Of a stretch of DNA of 6,273 bases, positions 1-6,273 are shown one piece after another. The notes beneath the pieces were generated by a model, which saw only the letters and a list, made by a program, of their open reading frames with translations, did not search any database and was not told the DNA's origin. This DNA is from Pseudomonadales bacterium. Lineage in GTDB: Bacteria > Pseudomonadota > Gammaproteobacteria > Steroidobacterales > Steroidobacteraceae. The stretch covers positions 1 through 6,273 of the forward strand of contig JAGRJB010000191.1 of the NCBI GenBank assembly GCA_020442965.1. The letters are read 5' to 3'. Made by a program: the position numbers and the translations under genes. Position 1 is the first letter of the stretch. The number at the start of each line of letters is the position of its first letter.

Positions 1-253
1 GCAATCGGTCGACCGTGAGTTCGATGCCGGCGTCTGCGTCTCGGTAGACTAGGCCGCGAATGGTCAGCGGACCAGATACGCTACCGTCAATCGTTGCGAT
101 CGACAGCGATCCCGGCGCCAGAGCAGACGCCCGTTGGTACAGCCAGCGAGCGCCAGAGGTGGATTGAGTCAGCCATGCCGCAGTCGTTAGTATCAGTGTA
201 AGAAAGGCACCGAGGCCGATTGCGAGCCAGCGAATTGCGCGCAGTCCACTCAT
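1..253 (-). CDS. tamB: TamB, translocation and assembly module inner-membrane subunit (N-terminal 84 codons, cut by window edge)
   Basis: The reading frame starts at the ATG at 253-251 and runs off the left edge of the window. The visible protein begins MSGLRAIRWLAIGLGAFLTL and has one N-terminal hydrophobic segment (about residues 9-27), the signal anchor expected of TamB. It continues with the early TamB pattern (trp-leu, a GSLSIATIDGSVSGPLTIRG stretch, then VYRDADAGIEL), where short beta strands start the long beta-taco/AsmA-like body. TamB spans the periplasm from the inner membrane and works with the Omp85 protein TamA in outer-membrane protein or lipid delivery. The start codon overlaps the tamA stop codon as ATGA, so translation is probably coupled and the two genes are co-transcribed. 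The full protein normally exceeds 1000 residues, and only the beginning is here. The call rests on the N-terminal pattern together with its place directly after tamA. Confidence 0.88.
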   Translation of the reverse strand, partial: MSGLRAIRWLAIGLGAFLTLILTTAAWLTQSTSGARWLYQRASALAPGSLSIATIDGSVSGPLTIRGLVYRDADAGIELTVDRL

Positions 254-1998
254 AAATCCGGCCCGATCATGAGGTGAATGCGCCAGCCTTTGTCGGTCAG
301 GTCGGTGGCTACCGGTACGCCAACATCGACGCGTACGATGCCCACCGGCGACCTCCAACGCAGGCCGAGTCCAGTGCCCACGTTGGCGTTCACACGCGAG
401 CTGAAGGCGTCGCCGGCATCGACGAACATTGCGACACCCCACTTCTCGAGAAAATAATATTCGATCTCGCCGCTGACGACGGCCAGGTACCGACCGCCGA
501 TCACGCCGCCCGTTGCATTGCGTTCGCCGATCTGTTGGTAGTCGAAGCCGCGTATCGAACGGTCGCCACCGGCAAAGAAACGGAGTTCCGGCGGCAGCGC
601 GTTGAAGTTGGCGGCCTGCAGTGCGCCGACCGATGTACGCAGGATCAATCGCGCCCGCTCGCTCAGTGAGCCGATCCATTTGGCGTCGGCGCGCAGTTGG
701 ACGAGACTGGTGTCGGACAGCAGCGGCTCCGCCGCCAGGCGCGCGGTGTAACTCACGGACAGTCCGTCGGACGGGAACACCAGGTCGTTAGCCCGCTTGC
801 GGCCGAGATTGGCCTCGGCGTACAGCAGTCCGGAGGATCGCTGCTCGTCGGCAATGGTGAAATCGCCGTTCAGGTATTGCAGCCCCAGCGTGCGAGCGTA
901 GCCGTGCCAGTCATCGATGGATTCGATCGCCGAGAGACGTGCAAGGCGGGACCGACTGCTGTCGGTCTGCTCGTCGCGATAACCGCCGGCAAAACTGTAG
1001 AGCCGCGATTGCTTGGCTGGCCGCGGTATGCGGTAGTAAGCACTGTAGCCTTCGACCCGTGTGCTGTATTCCGCCTGTCCACCAATCTTGTGGCCACGCC
1101 GATTGAGCCAACGGCGTTCGATTCCGAGGCGCACGCCCGGGCCAGCGTCGGTGCTCACGAATGCACTGGCGGAATAGATCGTGCGCTTGGCCGGGATGAG
1201 TAGTACGTTCACGGGAACGTGACCGTCAGCGCGCTCCTCCAGCGCCGGCTGCACCGAGACGGTCGAAAAATAGTCAGCGTCCACCAGTCGTTGTTGCAGC
1301 TGCAACAATTCCTCGATGTCATAGAGCGCATTCGGATCCCAGGGCGCGTAGCGTTGCAGAAAGCTGTCGGGAAATTGGGCGTCGCTGAAGCGAACGCTGC
1401 CGATACGATAGCGGTCGCCGCTCTGCCAGGCGAGATCGATCGTGGCGCTATGGGTTGCCCGGGTGACCGCGACTCGATGCCGTTCGAGCTGCTCGTCGAA
1501 GTAGCCACGAGTCTGTAGCGCCGCGGTGATCCGCGCCTTGCTGTCCTCGTACAGGCCGTGATCGAGCGGGGCGCCGACAGCGGGCGCAAAGCTCTCGATC
1601 GCGCGCCGCACTGCGGGCTGTTCACCGCCCGGACCCGTCACGGTTACCCGGCTGTTGCGGACGATGACACGCTCGCCAAGGCGCACGCGGTACTCTGCGC
1701 GCAGTCCGCCGTTACTCTGTTCGAGGCTGCTCGTCACCTCCGCATGGTAGTAGCCGTAGGGCTCGAGCGCCCGGCGGATCTCCTCGTCACCGCGTTCTGT
1801 GAGTCGTCGCAGTTCAGTGGGATGCGTATCGCGCTCGACATACTGCTGCAGCTCGAGATTCTCGCGCACCGCGGTTTCCAGCTCCTTGGTTAGGCCGTCG
1901 ATGTGGATCGAGATAGGGTCCGCGACCGCGCGGCTGCCTAGCAAAAGGGCGAGCAACGCGATAGCGAGCATCGACGTGGGATTGCGCCTACAGAACAT
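250..1998 (-). CDS. tamA: TamA, outer-membrane Omp85-family subunit of the translocation and assembly module
   Basis: This 582-residue protein has the usual TamA length and plan. A signal peptide covers residues 1-26 (hydrophobic core about 10-20, cleavage likely after AVA and before DP). Three POTRA domains follow in the periplasm, roughly residues 27-108, 109-190 and 192-270, including the repeated GYY/GYF-type strand signatures (PYGYYHAEV, TRGYFDEQL, DADYFSTVSV). The C-terminal 16-strand Omp85 barrel runs from about 271 to 582. The diagnostic Omp85 loop-6 motif is FFAGGDRSIRGF (474-485, RGF at 483-485). The chain ends WRIHLMIGPDL, a TamA-like terminal strand. It acts in the outer membrane with TamB in outer-membrane biogenesis. 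The ATG at 1998 is preceded in frame by a TAG, so the gene cannot start much further upstream. No strong Shine-Dalgarno is visible. An internal ATG at residue 10 would also give a signal peptide, so the exact start is not settled. The stop overlaps the tamB start by four bases. Confidence 0.95.
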   Translation of the reverse strand: MFCRRNPTSMLAIALLALLLGSRAVADPISIHIDGLTKELETAVRENLELQQYVERDTHPTELRRLTERGDEEIRRALEPYGYYHAEVTSSLEQSNGGLRAEYRVRLGERVIVRNSRVTVTGPGGEQPAVRRAIESFAPAVGAPLDHGLYEDSKARITAALQTRGYFDEQLERHRVAVTRATHSATIDLAWQSGDRYRIGSVRFSDAQFPDSFLQRYAPWDPNALYDIEELLQLQQRLVDADYFSTVSVQPALEERADGHVPVNVLLIPAKRTIYSASAFVSTDAGPGVRLGIERRWLNRRGHKIGGQAEYSTRVEGYSAYYRIPRPAKQSRLYSFAGGYRDEQTDSSRSRLARLSAIESIDDWHGYARTLGLQYLNGDFTIADEQRSSGLLYAEANLGRKRANDLVFPSDGLSVSYTARLAAEPLLSDTSLVQLRADAKWIGSLSERARLILRTSVGALQAANFNALPPELRFFAGGDRSIRGFDYQQIGERNATGGVIGGRYLAVVSGEIEYYFLEKWGVAMFVDAGDAFSSRVNANVGTGLGLRWRSPVGIVRVDVGVPVATDLTDKGWRIHLMIGPDL

Positions 1999-2069
1999 GA
2001 CTTTCAGGAGTGACTACTGGGGACAACAGTATGACGTGCAAACATGTTGATGGTTTCGAACTTGCGCTA

Positions 2070-2086
2070 GATAGGCAATGCCTATC
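2070..2086. promoter_or_regulatory. 17-base palindrome with ATAG-N7-CTAT core, candidate regulator binding site
   Basis: GATAGGCAATGCCTATC is a perfect inverted repeat with 8-base arms around a single central A. It lies 71 bases upstream of the tamA start codon. The inner ATAG-N7-CTAT has the spacing of one OxyR-type half-element and also contains the general LysR-family T-N11-A box. A second element at the OxyR spacing is not well matched: ATGA-N7-CCAT follows, starting at 2093. It is therefore a good candidate operator, but the regulator cannot be named. A weak -35-like TTGATA overlaps the palindrome on the minus strand without a matching -10. Confidence 0.45.
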
Positions 2087-2413
2087 AACGCGATGAAGAC
2101 AAACCATTTGCACTATGATTTGGCGAGGGTTCATGGTCGGGCTCCGGACACGGTCAAAACAACGGCAGGCGCGCTGATCGCGGACAATCAGAACAGCCTC
2201 ATGGCCGACTGTTGCTGAACCGCCGCTCAGAATCAGCGGGGATGCTGCGCGGTACGGTCACCGGCGGGCAACGACGACTTCACGCAGGCGGGCAATCTGT
2301 TTAGACTCCTCGACAAAGGGCAGCATGAGCGCTGGCGCAATTTGCCAAAGCCGATCCAGCGTAAGGGGCGGGCGTCGCGCAAGCGCTCCGCAACAGCTGC
2401 CAGGGATGATTGC

Positions 2414-2419
2414 GAGGGG
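2414..2419 (+). promoter_or_regulatory. Ribosome binding site deciding the start of the DUF454 gene
   Basis: GAGGGG lies eight bases before the ATG at 2428. It favours that ATG over the in-frame TTG at 2410, which would add six residues and has poorer spacing to an AGGGA upstream. Confidence 0.6.
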
Positions 2420-2427
2420 CCGCCACC

Positions 2428-2838
2428 ATGGCAAGCGTCGTGCTGTCTGCAACGAGGTCGGGATCAGTGAAGACGACTGCGCTGCGAGTGTTGGGGGGCG
2501 GATTCTTTCTGTTAGGTGCGATCGGCATTTTCGTGCCGCTGCTGCCGACCACGGGATTCTGGATTCTGGCGGTGATGTGTTGGGCGAAAAGTGCTCCCAG
2601 CCTCAGCGCGAAGCTCCTCGAGCACCCGCGATTCGGCCGCGGTCTGCACGACTGGATCGAATACGGCGTCATACGCCGGCGCGGCAAGGTTTATGCCATC
2701 GGCGGAATGGCGATCGGGGCATCCATCAGTTCGCTCGCTGTCCAAACGACCTGGCAGATCAAGGCAGCCATTGCGGTAATCTTGTTAGCGGCTGCGGTGT
2801 GGATTGGCACTCGCCCCGAGAGCAAGCGTGAACGATAG
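2428..2838 (+). CDS. DUF454 (YbaN-family) small inner-membrane protein
   Basis: This 136-residue protein matches the YbaN/DUF454 family (E. coli YbaN is about 125 residues), whose function is unknown. The family signature is clear: an N-terminal hydrophobic segment leads into LGAIGIFVPLLPTTGFWILA (29-48), then a small cysteine/tryptophan element MCWAKSAPSLSAKLLEHPRFG (50-70) ending in HPRFG, and DWIEYGVI with a basic cluster RRRGK (83-87). Two further hydrophobic segments at about 88-105 and 111-127 complete a three-to-four-span membrane protein, followed by a short basic tail. The start at 2428 is chosen for its Shine-Dalgarno GAGGGG; a GTG at 2467 is another possibility. The 3' end overlaps the next gene by 11 bases, which indicates co-transcription with the cupin. 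The family call is firm, but no biochemical role is known. Confidence 0.87.
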   Translation: MASVVLSATRSGSVKTTALRVLGGGFFLLGAIGIFVPLLPTTGFWILAVMCWAKSAPSLSAKLLEHPRFGRGLHDWIEYGVIRRRGKVYAIGGMAIGASISSLAVQTTWQIKAAIAVILLAAAVWIGTRPESKRER

Positions 2839-3295
2839 ATGGCGTCGCGACGGCGTGCGCATCGTGCGCGCGGGTCAACTCGACACCCATACGCCGCAGA
2901 CACCGGGTATGCAGCGGGCTGCGGCGATCAGTGCGGCTACAGTGGCGGCCAGGAAGATCTGGGCCGGCACCGTTACCATCGCGCCGGATGCGAAGACCGG
3001 TGCGCATCATCACGGCGTGCTCGAGAGCGTCATCTATGTGCTACGCGGTGTCGCCCGTATGCGCTGGGGTGAGCGACTCGAGTACACAGCCGAGGCTGGC
3101 CCTGGCGATTTTATCTATGTTCCGCCGTGGGTTCCGCATCAGGAGATCAATGCGGGTGCTGGTGAAGCGCTCGAGTGCGTGTTAGTGCGTAGTGATCAGG
3201 ACGCGACCGTCGTGAATCTCGACATCACGCCGGTCGAGCAACCTGAGGCTGTCTGGCAGGATGGTTTGCACGGCGCGCTGCGCCATAGTCGCTAG
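2828..3295 (+). CDS. Single-domain metal-binding cupin protein (RmlC-like)
   Basis: This protein has 155 residues if it starts at the GTG at 2828. It is a single conserved beta-barrel cupin domain spanning most of the chain. Cupin motif 1 is GAHHHGVLESVIYVLRG (58-74), supplying H60 and H62 with E66. Motif 2 is GDFIYVPPWVPHQEIN (93-108), supplying H104. These four residues form the standard 3-His/1-Glu site for Fe, Mn or another divalent metal. The family resembles the uncharacterised RmlC-like cupins (COG4101 type), so the substrate is unknown; an isomerase, dioxygenase or sensor role is possible. The GTG has a nearby GAGAG at 2818-2822 and overlaps the DUF454 gene by 11 bases. A TTG at 2804 would extend the overlap to 35 bases and is less likely. 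It converges on the racemase-family gene across 28 bases with no recognisable terminator. Confidence 0.87.
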   Translation: MNDRWRRDGVRIVRAGQLDTHTPQTPGMQRAAAISAATVAARKIWAGTVTIAPDAKTGAHHHGVLESVIYVLRGVARMRWGERLEYTAEAGPGDFIYVPPWVPHQEINAGAGEALECVLVRSDQDATVVNLDITPVEQPEAVWQDGLHGALRHSR

Positions 3296-3323
3296 TGCCC
3301 GCCCGGCATAGGTCTGAGGTTCT

Positions 3324-4193
<870 letters not shown>

Positions 4194-4206
4194 GAGACGA
4201 CGATGC

Positions 4207-5004
4207 TCACTGTTGCAAGCGCTCGATCTCAGCCATGTCACGCGGCGGTTCGCGATACAACGGTGCTTTCGTGTCGATGTAATCGCGCAACGACGCCGGC
4301 AGATCCGCGTATCGGTCGACCCGCCAGGACGTACGATGCGTGTACACGGGCTTGCCCTTGCCAATGGGCTGCCAGTTGACGAGTGTCAGTGTCAAGGTTG
4401 CGGATGGTTTGATGCCTGAACTCTTTGGCAGTACCCAAAACTCGTACATCTCGTAACTGCCCGTGCCGTCTTGGCCTTGTCGGGTGTTAGCAGCGCTGAA
4501 CACGGCGATATCGCCCACGCGGCGCGCTTCGATGCCACCGGCGAAGTTCACAAAATGCTTCTTGGCGCCGGCGCCCTGTGTCGAGCCGCCGCTCAGCTCG
4601 CCGTTCGTTCCGAGTCTGAACGTCATGTATTGATAGGGATAGAAGGTTTGGTTGTACGGCTTGCCGTCGATTTCTTCGATCACCGCGCCCGTTTTCGGAT
4701 CGCGCAGGATGAACATCTTGCGGCTGGCCTTGTGCACCGTGCCGTCGGCATCGCGCTTGAGGAGCCGCGCCATGTCGACTCCTTCGATGTTGGCCAGCAG
4801 CTCGCCACCTGGAAAAGTTCTCACGGTGCCCGTGGAGTAGTAGTACACCGGCTTACCATCGGTGCCCATGTTGCTCGCGACGAAGCGCTCGAAGAGATCC
4901 TGGTCGAACCCGCCGGCGACCGCCCAATGCGGTGCCAGCAAACACAGCATGCCGGCGAGCAATGGTGTTCCGCGGGAGACGCTATTCATCAGTTGGTTCT
5001 TCAT
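4207..5004 (-). CDS. DUF1838-family exported protein of unknown function
   Basis: The protein has 265 residues. Residues 1-30 are a signal peptide: the hydrophobic core is TPLLAGMLCLLA and cleavage is likely after AVA at 30. There is no proper lipobox, so a soluble periplasmic protein is expected. The mature part fits the DUF1838 pattern: YYYSTGTVRTFPGGELLANIEG (55-75), VDMARLL, then MFILRDPKTGAVIEE (97-111), a Pro/Tyr-rich FYPYQYMTF (121-129), and a late block of YEMYEFWVLP, LTLTLVNWQPIGKGKPVYTH and RVDRYADLPASLRDYIDTKAPLY (228-250). No catalytic residues are known for this family, and I propose none. It lies 33 bases after the LysR gene and 13 bases before the racemase-family gene, so all three are probably one transcript. 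An internal ATG at codon 6 (4989) is an alternative start, and neither has a strong ribosome site. I am fairly sure of the family, recognised from memory of its pattern. Confidence 0.72.
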   Translation of the reverse strand: MKNQLMNSVSRGTPLLAGMLCLLAPHWAVAGGFDQDLFERFVASNMGTDGKPVYYYSTGTVRTFPGGELLANIEGVDMARLLKRDADGTVHKASRKMFILRDPKTGAVIEEIDGKPYNQTFYPYQYMTFRLGTNGELSGGSTQGAGAKKHFVNFAGGIEARRVGDIAVFSAANTRQGQDGTGSYEMYEFWVLPKSSGIKPSATLTLTLVNWQPIGKGKPVYTHRTSWRVDRYADLPASLRDYIDTKAPLYREPPRDMAEIERLQQ

Positions 5005-5037
5005 CTCGCAGAGACTGACGCCAATCCGCGTGGCGTG

Positions 5038-5952
5038 TCAAATGCGACGCTCGGCACTGTCCAAAGCGGCCGCCAGGAAATCGAGCAGCGCGCGCACCGA
5101 CGGCAGCTGACCACGGCGCGAGGCAAACACGGCGTGGATGATCTCGCGACGCGGTGTCCAGTCGGGCAGCACTCGCCGCAGTTCGCCACTCGCCAACTCG
5201 TCGTGCACCAGCATTTCGGGCAACTGCACGACACCAATGCCGGCAATCGCCGCAGCACGCAGCGCGATCATGCCTCGCGTGATCAAGCGCGGGTGGTGCG
5301 CGATCGTCGCGCGCGCGCCCGCGGGTCCGTACAGATCCCAGTGGTGATCACTCTGCGGCTGCCCGTGCGCAAGGCTCGGTAGCGCGCGAAGGTCGGCCGG
5401 ACTGACTGGCGCGCCGCCACTTGTTAGCAGTTGCGGACTGGCAACGAGGCATTGGCCTGCTTCGGCAAACGTCCGCAGCAGCAGTTCGCTATCTTCGAGT
5501 GGCGGTGGCCGCACCCGAACAGCAATGTCGATCCCCTCGCCGACAACATCGACCACGCGATCGGTAGCCTCGGCCTGGATTTCAACGCGCGCGTACTGCG
5601 CCATGAACTGCGCGAGTAGCGGCGCGATCTGCATATCGAGCAGCGCGATCGGACAGGTGATACGCACCACGCCGCAAGGCTCCGCGCGAGTCAGCTCGAT
5701 GGACTCCTGCGCAGCCTGTGCTTCGACGAGCACGGCCTTGCAGTGTGCATAGTAGGTGCGGCCGATGTCCGTCACGGAGAAGCGCCGCGTGGTACGTTGG
5801 ATCAACCGGACCCCAAGCCGACTCTCGAGCGCGGCCACGCGCCGGCTGAGCTTGGATTTTGGAATTCCCAGTGCGCGGCCGGCTGGGGCGAACCCGCCAT
5901 GATCGACAACCTGCGCGAAGTAGAAAAGATCGTTGAGGTCCTGCGGGGCCAT
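5038..5952 (-). CDS. LysR-type transcriptional regulator
   Basis: The protein has 304 residues from the ATG at 5952, the normal length for this family. The N-terminal winged helix-turn-helix is unmistakable: DLNDLFYFAQVVDHGGFAPA (5-24), GRALGIPKSKLSRRVAALE (25-43), and RLGVRLIQRTTRRFSVTDIG (45-64). A linker helix follows, then a periplasmic-binding-protein-like effector domain from about residue 90 to 295 (VVRITCPIAL, DIAVRV, GIGVVQLPEMLV). The sequence belongs to the CrgA/PtxR-like group that often sits beside pirin genes. A TTG at 5985 would add 11 residues, but it falls within the -10 promoter box, so the ATG at 5952 is the real start. The gene is divergent from pirin, which it probably controls, and is first in an operon with DUF1838 and the racemase-family gene. 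The inducer cannot be read from the sequence. Confidence 0.96.
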   Translation of the reverse strand: MAPQDLNDLFYFAQVVDHGGFAPAGRALGIPKSKLSRRVAALESRLGVRLIQRTTRRFSVTDIGRTYYAHCKAVLVEAQAAQESIELTRAEPCGVVRITCPIALLDMQIAPLLAQFMAQYARVEIQAEATDRVVDVVGEGIDIAVRVRPPPLEDSELLLRTFAEAGQCLVASPQLLTSGGAPVSPADLRALPSLAHGQPQSDHHWDLYGPAGARATIAHHPRLITRGMIALRAAAIAGIGVVQLPEMLVHDELASGELRRVLPDWTPRREIIHAVFASRRGQLPSVRALLDFLAAALDSAERRI

Positions 5953-5984
5953 TGGCCGTCCCAGAAATAGAACAATGTGGCGCA

Positions 5985-5993
5985 ATTATAGCA
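5985..5993 (-). promoter_or_regulatory. Extended -10 promoter of the LysR operon
   Basis: On the minus strand this reads TGCTATAAT, a perfect TATAAT with the extended TGn element and about 32 bases before the ATG at 5952. No good -35 lies at 16-18 bases, as is usual for extended -10 promoters. Transcription should begin near 5978. Its position rules out the upstream TTG start of the LysR gene. Confidence 0.65.
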
Positions 5994-5995
5994 TC

Positions 5996-6024
5996 TGGAA
6001 GCTCTTTCGTTGCACGGCTATACT
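5996..6024 (+). promoter_or_regulatory. Possible pirin promoter
   Basis: TATACT at 6019-6024 is a good -10 box. A weak -35, TGGAAG, lies 17 bases upstream at 5996-6001. Transcription would start near 6031, about 40 bases before the pirin ATG. The poor -35 suits a promoter that needs an activator such as the adjacent LysR protein. Confidence 0.38.
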
Positions 6025-6026
6025 CA

Positions 6027-6053
6027 TCGCAGCAAATTTCTCGCAGTAATTTT
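6027..6053. repeat. 13-base imperfect direct repeat upstream of pirin
   Basis: TCGCAGCAAATTT (6027-6039) and TCGCAGTAATTTT (6041-6053) match at 11 of 13 positions with a 14-base period. The pair also gives an imperfect inverted arrangement (GCAAATT against AATTTTTGGC). It lies between the pirin promoter candidate and the ribosome site and could be a regulator binding site. Confidence 0.45.
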
Positions 6054-6060
6054 TGGCAAT

Positions 6061-6064
6061 GAGG
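6061..6064 (+). promoter_or_regulatory. Ribosome binding site of the pirin gene
   Basis: GAGG with six bases to the ATG at 6071 fixes the start of the pirin gene. Confidence 0.7.
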
Positions 6065-6070
6065 TGCCTC

Positions 6071-6273
6071 ATGAAACAGGTTATCGGGGTTTTTAGCCCG
6101 CCGTCACCACACTGGGTCGGAGACGGCTTTCCGGTTCGATCACTGTTCTCGTACGACACGCATGGCCAACAAGTCAGTCCGCTGCTGTTGCTGGACTACG
6201 CGCGCCCGACGCAGTTTGCTCCGGCATCCAGACCGCGTGGTGTTGGCGCGCATCCGCATCGCGGCTTCGAGAC
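6071..6273 (+). CDS. Pirin-family protein (N-terminal 67 codons, cut by window edge)
   Basis: The frame opens at the ATG at 6071 after a GAGG ribosome site and is still open at the window end. The visible protein has the pirin N-terminal pattern: HWVGDGFPVRSLFSY (14-28), SPLLLLDYARPTQF (36-49), and the diagnostic GVGAHPHRGFET from residue 57, in which H61 and H63 are the first two metal ligands of the N-terminal cupin. Pirins are bicupin proteins of about 230-300 residues. Some members (YhhW type) oxidise quercetin, while others act in stress responses or as regulators. The exact role here is unknown. The gene faces the LysR regulator across a 118-base shared promoter region, a common arrangement that suggests direct control by that regulator. 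Confidence 0.93.
   Translation, partial: MKQVIGVFSPPSPHWVGDGFPVRSLFSYDTHGQQVSPLLLLDYARPTQFAPASRPRGVGAHPHRGFE

Larger units (their letters stand above)
1999..2427. other. 429-base intergenic region between tamA and the DUF454 gene
   Basis: This gap separates two divergent transcription units and should hold both promoters, but I could not find a convincing -35/-10 pair on either strand. It contains a 17-base palindrome at 2070-2086, listed separately. It also has three successive small inverted repeats with 5-base arms: 2174-2178 with 2187-2191, 2192-2196 with 2209-2213, and 2223-2227 with 2235-2239. The arms are short enough to be chance, and no T-run follows them, so I do not call terminators. 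A minus-strand open frame reaches in from 2452 to 2258. It lacks an ATG with a ribosome site and is not called as a gene. Confidence 0.6.

Noticed and set aside
274..1203. Plus-strand open frames of 131 and 168 codons within the tamA region.
   Set aside because: They are antisense to the strongly supported tamA barrel and contain no recognisable domain.
2070..2107. A full OxyR operator (two ATAG-N7-CTAT elements spaced by seven bases).
   Set aside because: Only the first element is perfect. The second, ATGA-N7-CCAT, is a poor match, so I report a palindrome and not an OxyR site.
2420..2432. The context GCCGCCACCATGG around the DUF454 start is identical to the vertebrate Kozak consensus.
   Set aside because: The surrounding genes are plainly bacterial, with Shine-Dalgarno sites and operon overlaps. 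The match is best read as chance in GC-rich DNA, and no vector sequence surrounds it.
3296..3323. A terminator between the convergent cupin and racemase-family genes.
   Set aside because: The 28-base gap has no GC-rich hairpin followed by a T-run on either strand.
4194..4364. An upstream extension of the racemase-family gene by 57 codons.
   Set aside because: The extension overlaps the DUF1838 coding region, is arginine-rich, and precedes a natural family start (MRIAVLGSGT).
4471..5382. A 303-codon plus-strand open frame antisense to the DUF1838 and LysR genes.
   Set aside because: It lies opposite two recognisable genes, has no family-like motifs, and is rich in Arg, Ala and His as expected for a shadow frame in GC-rich DNA.

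Overview
The window is about 6.3 kb of dense, high-GC bacterial DNA. It carries eight protein-coding genes, two of them cut by the window edges, and no RNA genes, insertion sequences or CRISPR arrays that I can see. A TamA/TamB pair with an ATGA overlap, a DUF454/YbaN-type membrane protein, a LysR-pirin divergent pair and GC-rich codons point to a Gram-negative proteobacterium, most likely a high-GC gammaproteobacterium. That placement is inferred from gene content and not from a marker gene.

Layout: (1) Positions 1-1998, minus strand: tamA followed by the start of tamB, the outer-membrane Omp85 protein and the periplasm-spanning partner of the translocation and assembly module. (2) Positions 1999-2427: a 429-base gap with no convincing gene. 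It contains a 17-base palindrome with an ATAG-N7-CTAT core. (3) Positions 2428-3295, plus strand: a small DUF454 inner-membrane protein overlapping a single-domain metal-binding cupin by 11 bases. (4) Positions 3324-5952, minus strand: a probable three-gene operon reading LysR-type regulator, then a secreted DUF1838 protein, then an Asp/Glu (hydantoin-type) racemase-family enzyme, with gaps of 33 and 13 bases. (5) Positions 5953-6070: a divergent regulatory region with a good extended -10 promoter for the regulator and a 13-base direct repeat ahead of the next gene. (6) Positions 6071-6273, plus strand: the start of a pirin-family gene, cut by the window end.

The most interesting part is the right half. 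A LysR regulator sits at the head of an operon with a periplasmic protein of unknown function and a racemase-family enzyme, and faces a pirin-type putative dioxygenase. This looks like a regulated but uncharacterised metabolic or stress-response unit. The racemase-family protein has serine where the first catalytic cysteine is expected, keeps the second cysteine, and carries an unusual Gly-Asp tail encoded by a tandem hexanucleotide repeat. I do not see a clearly novel defence or mobile system here.
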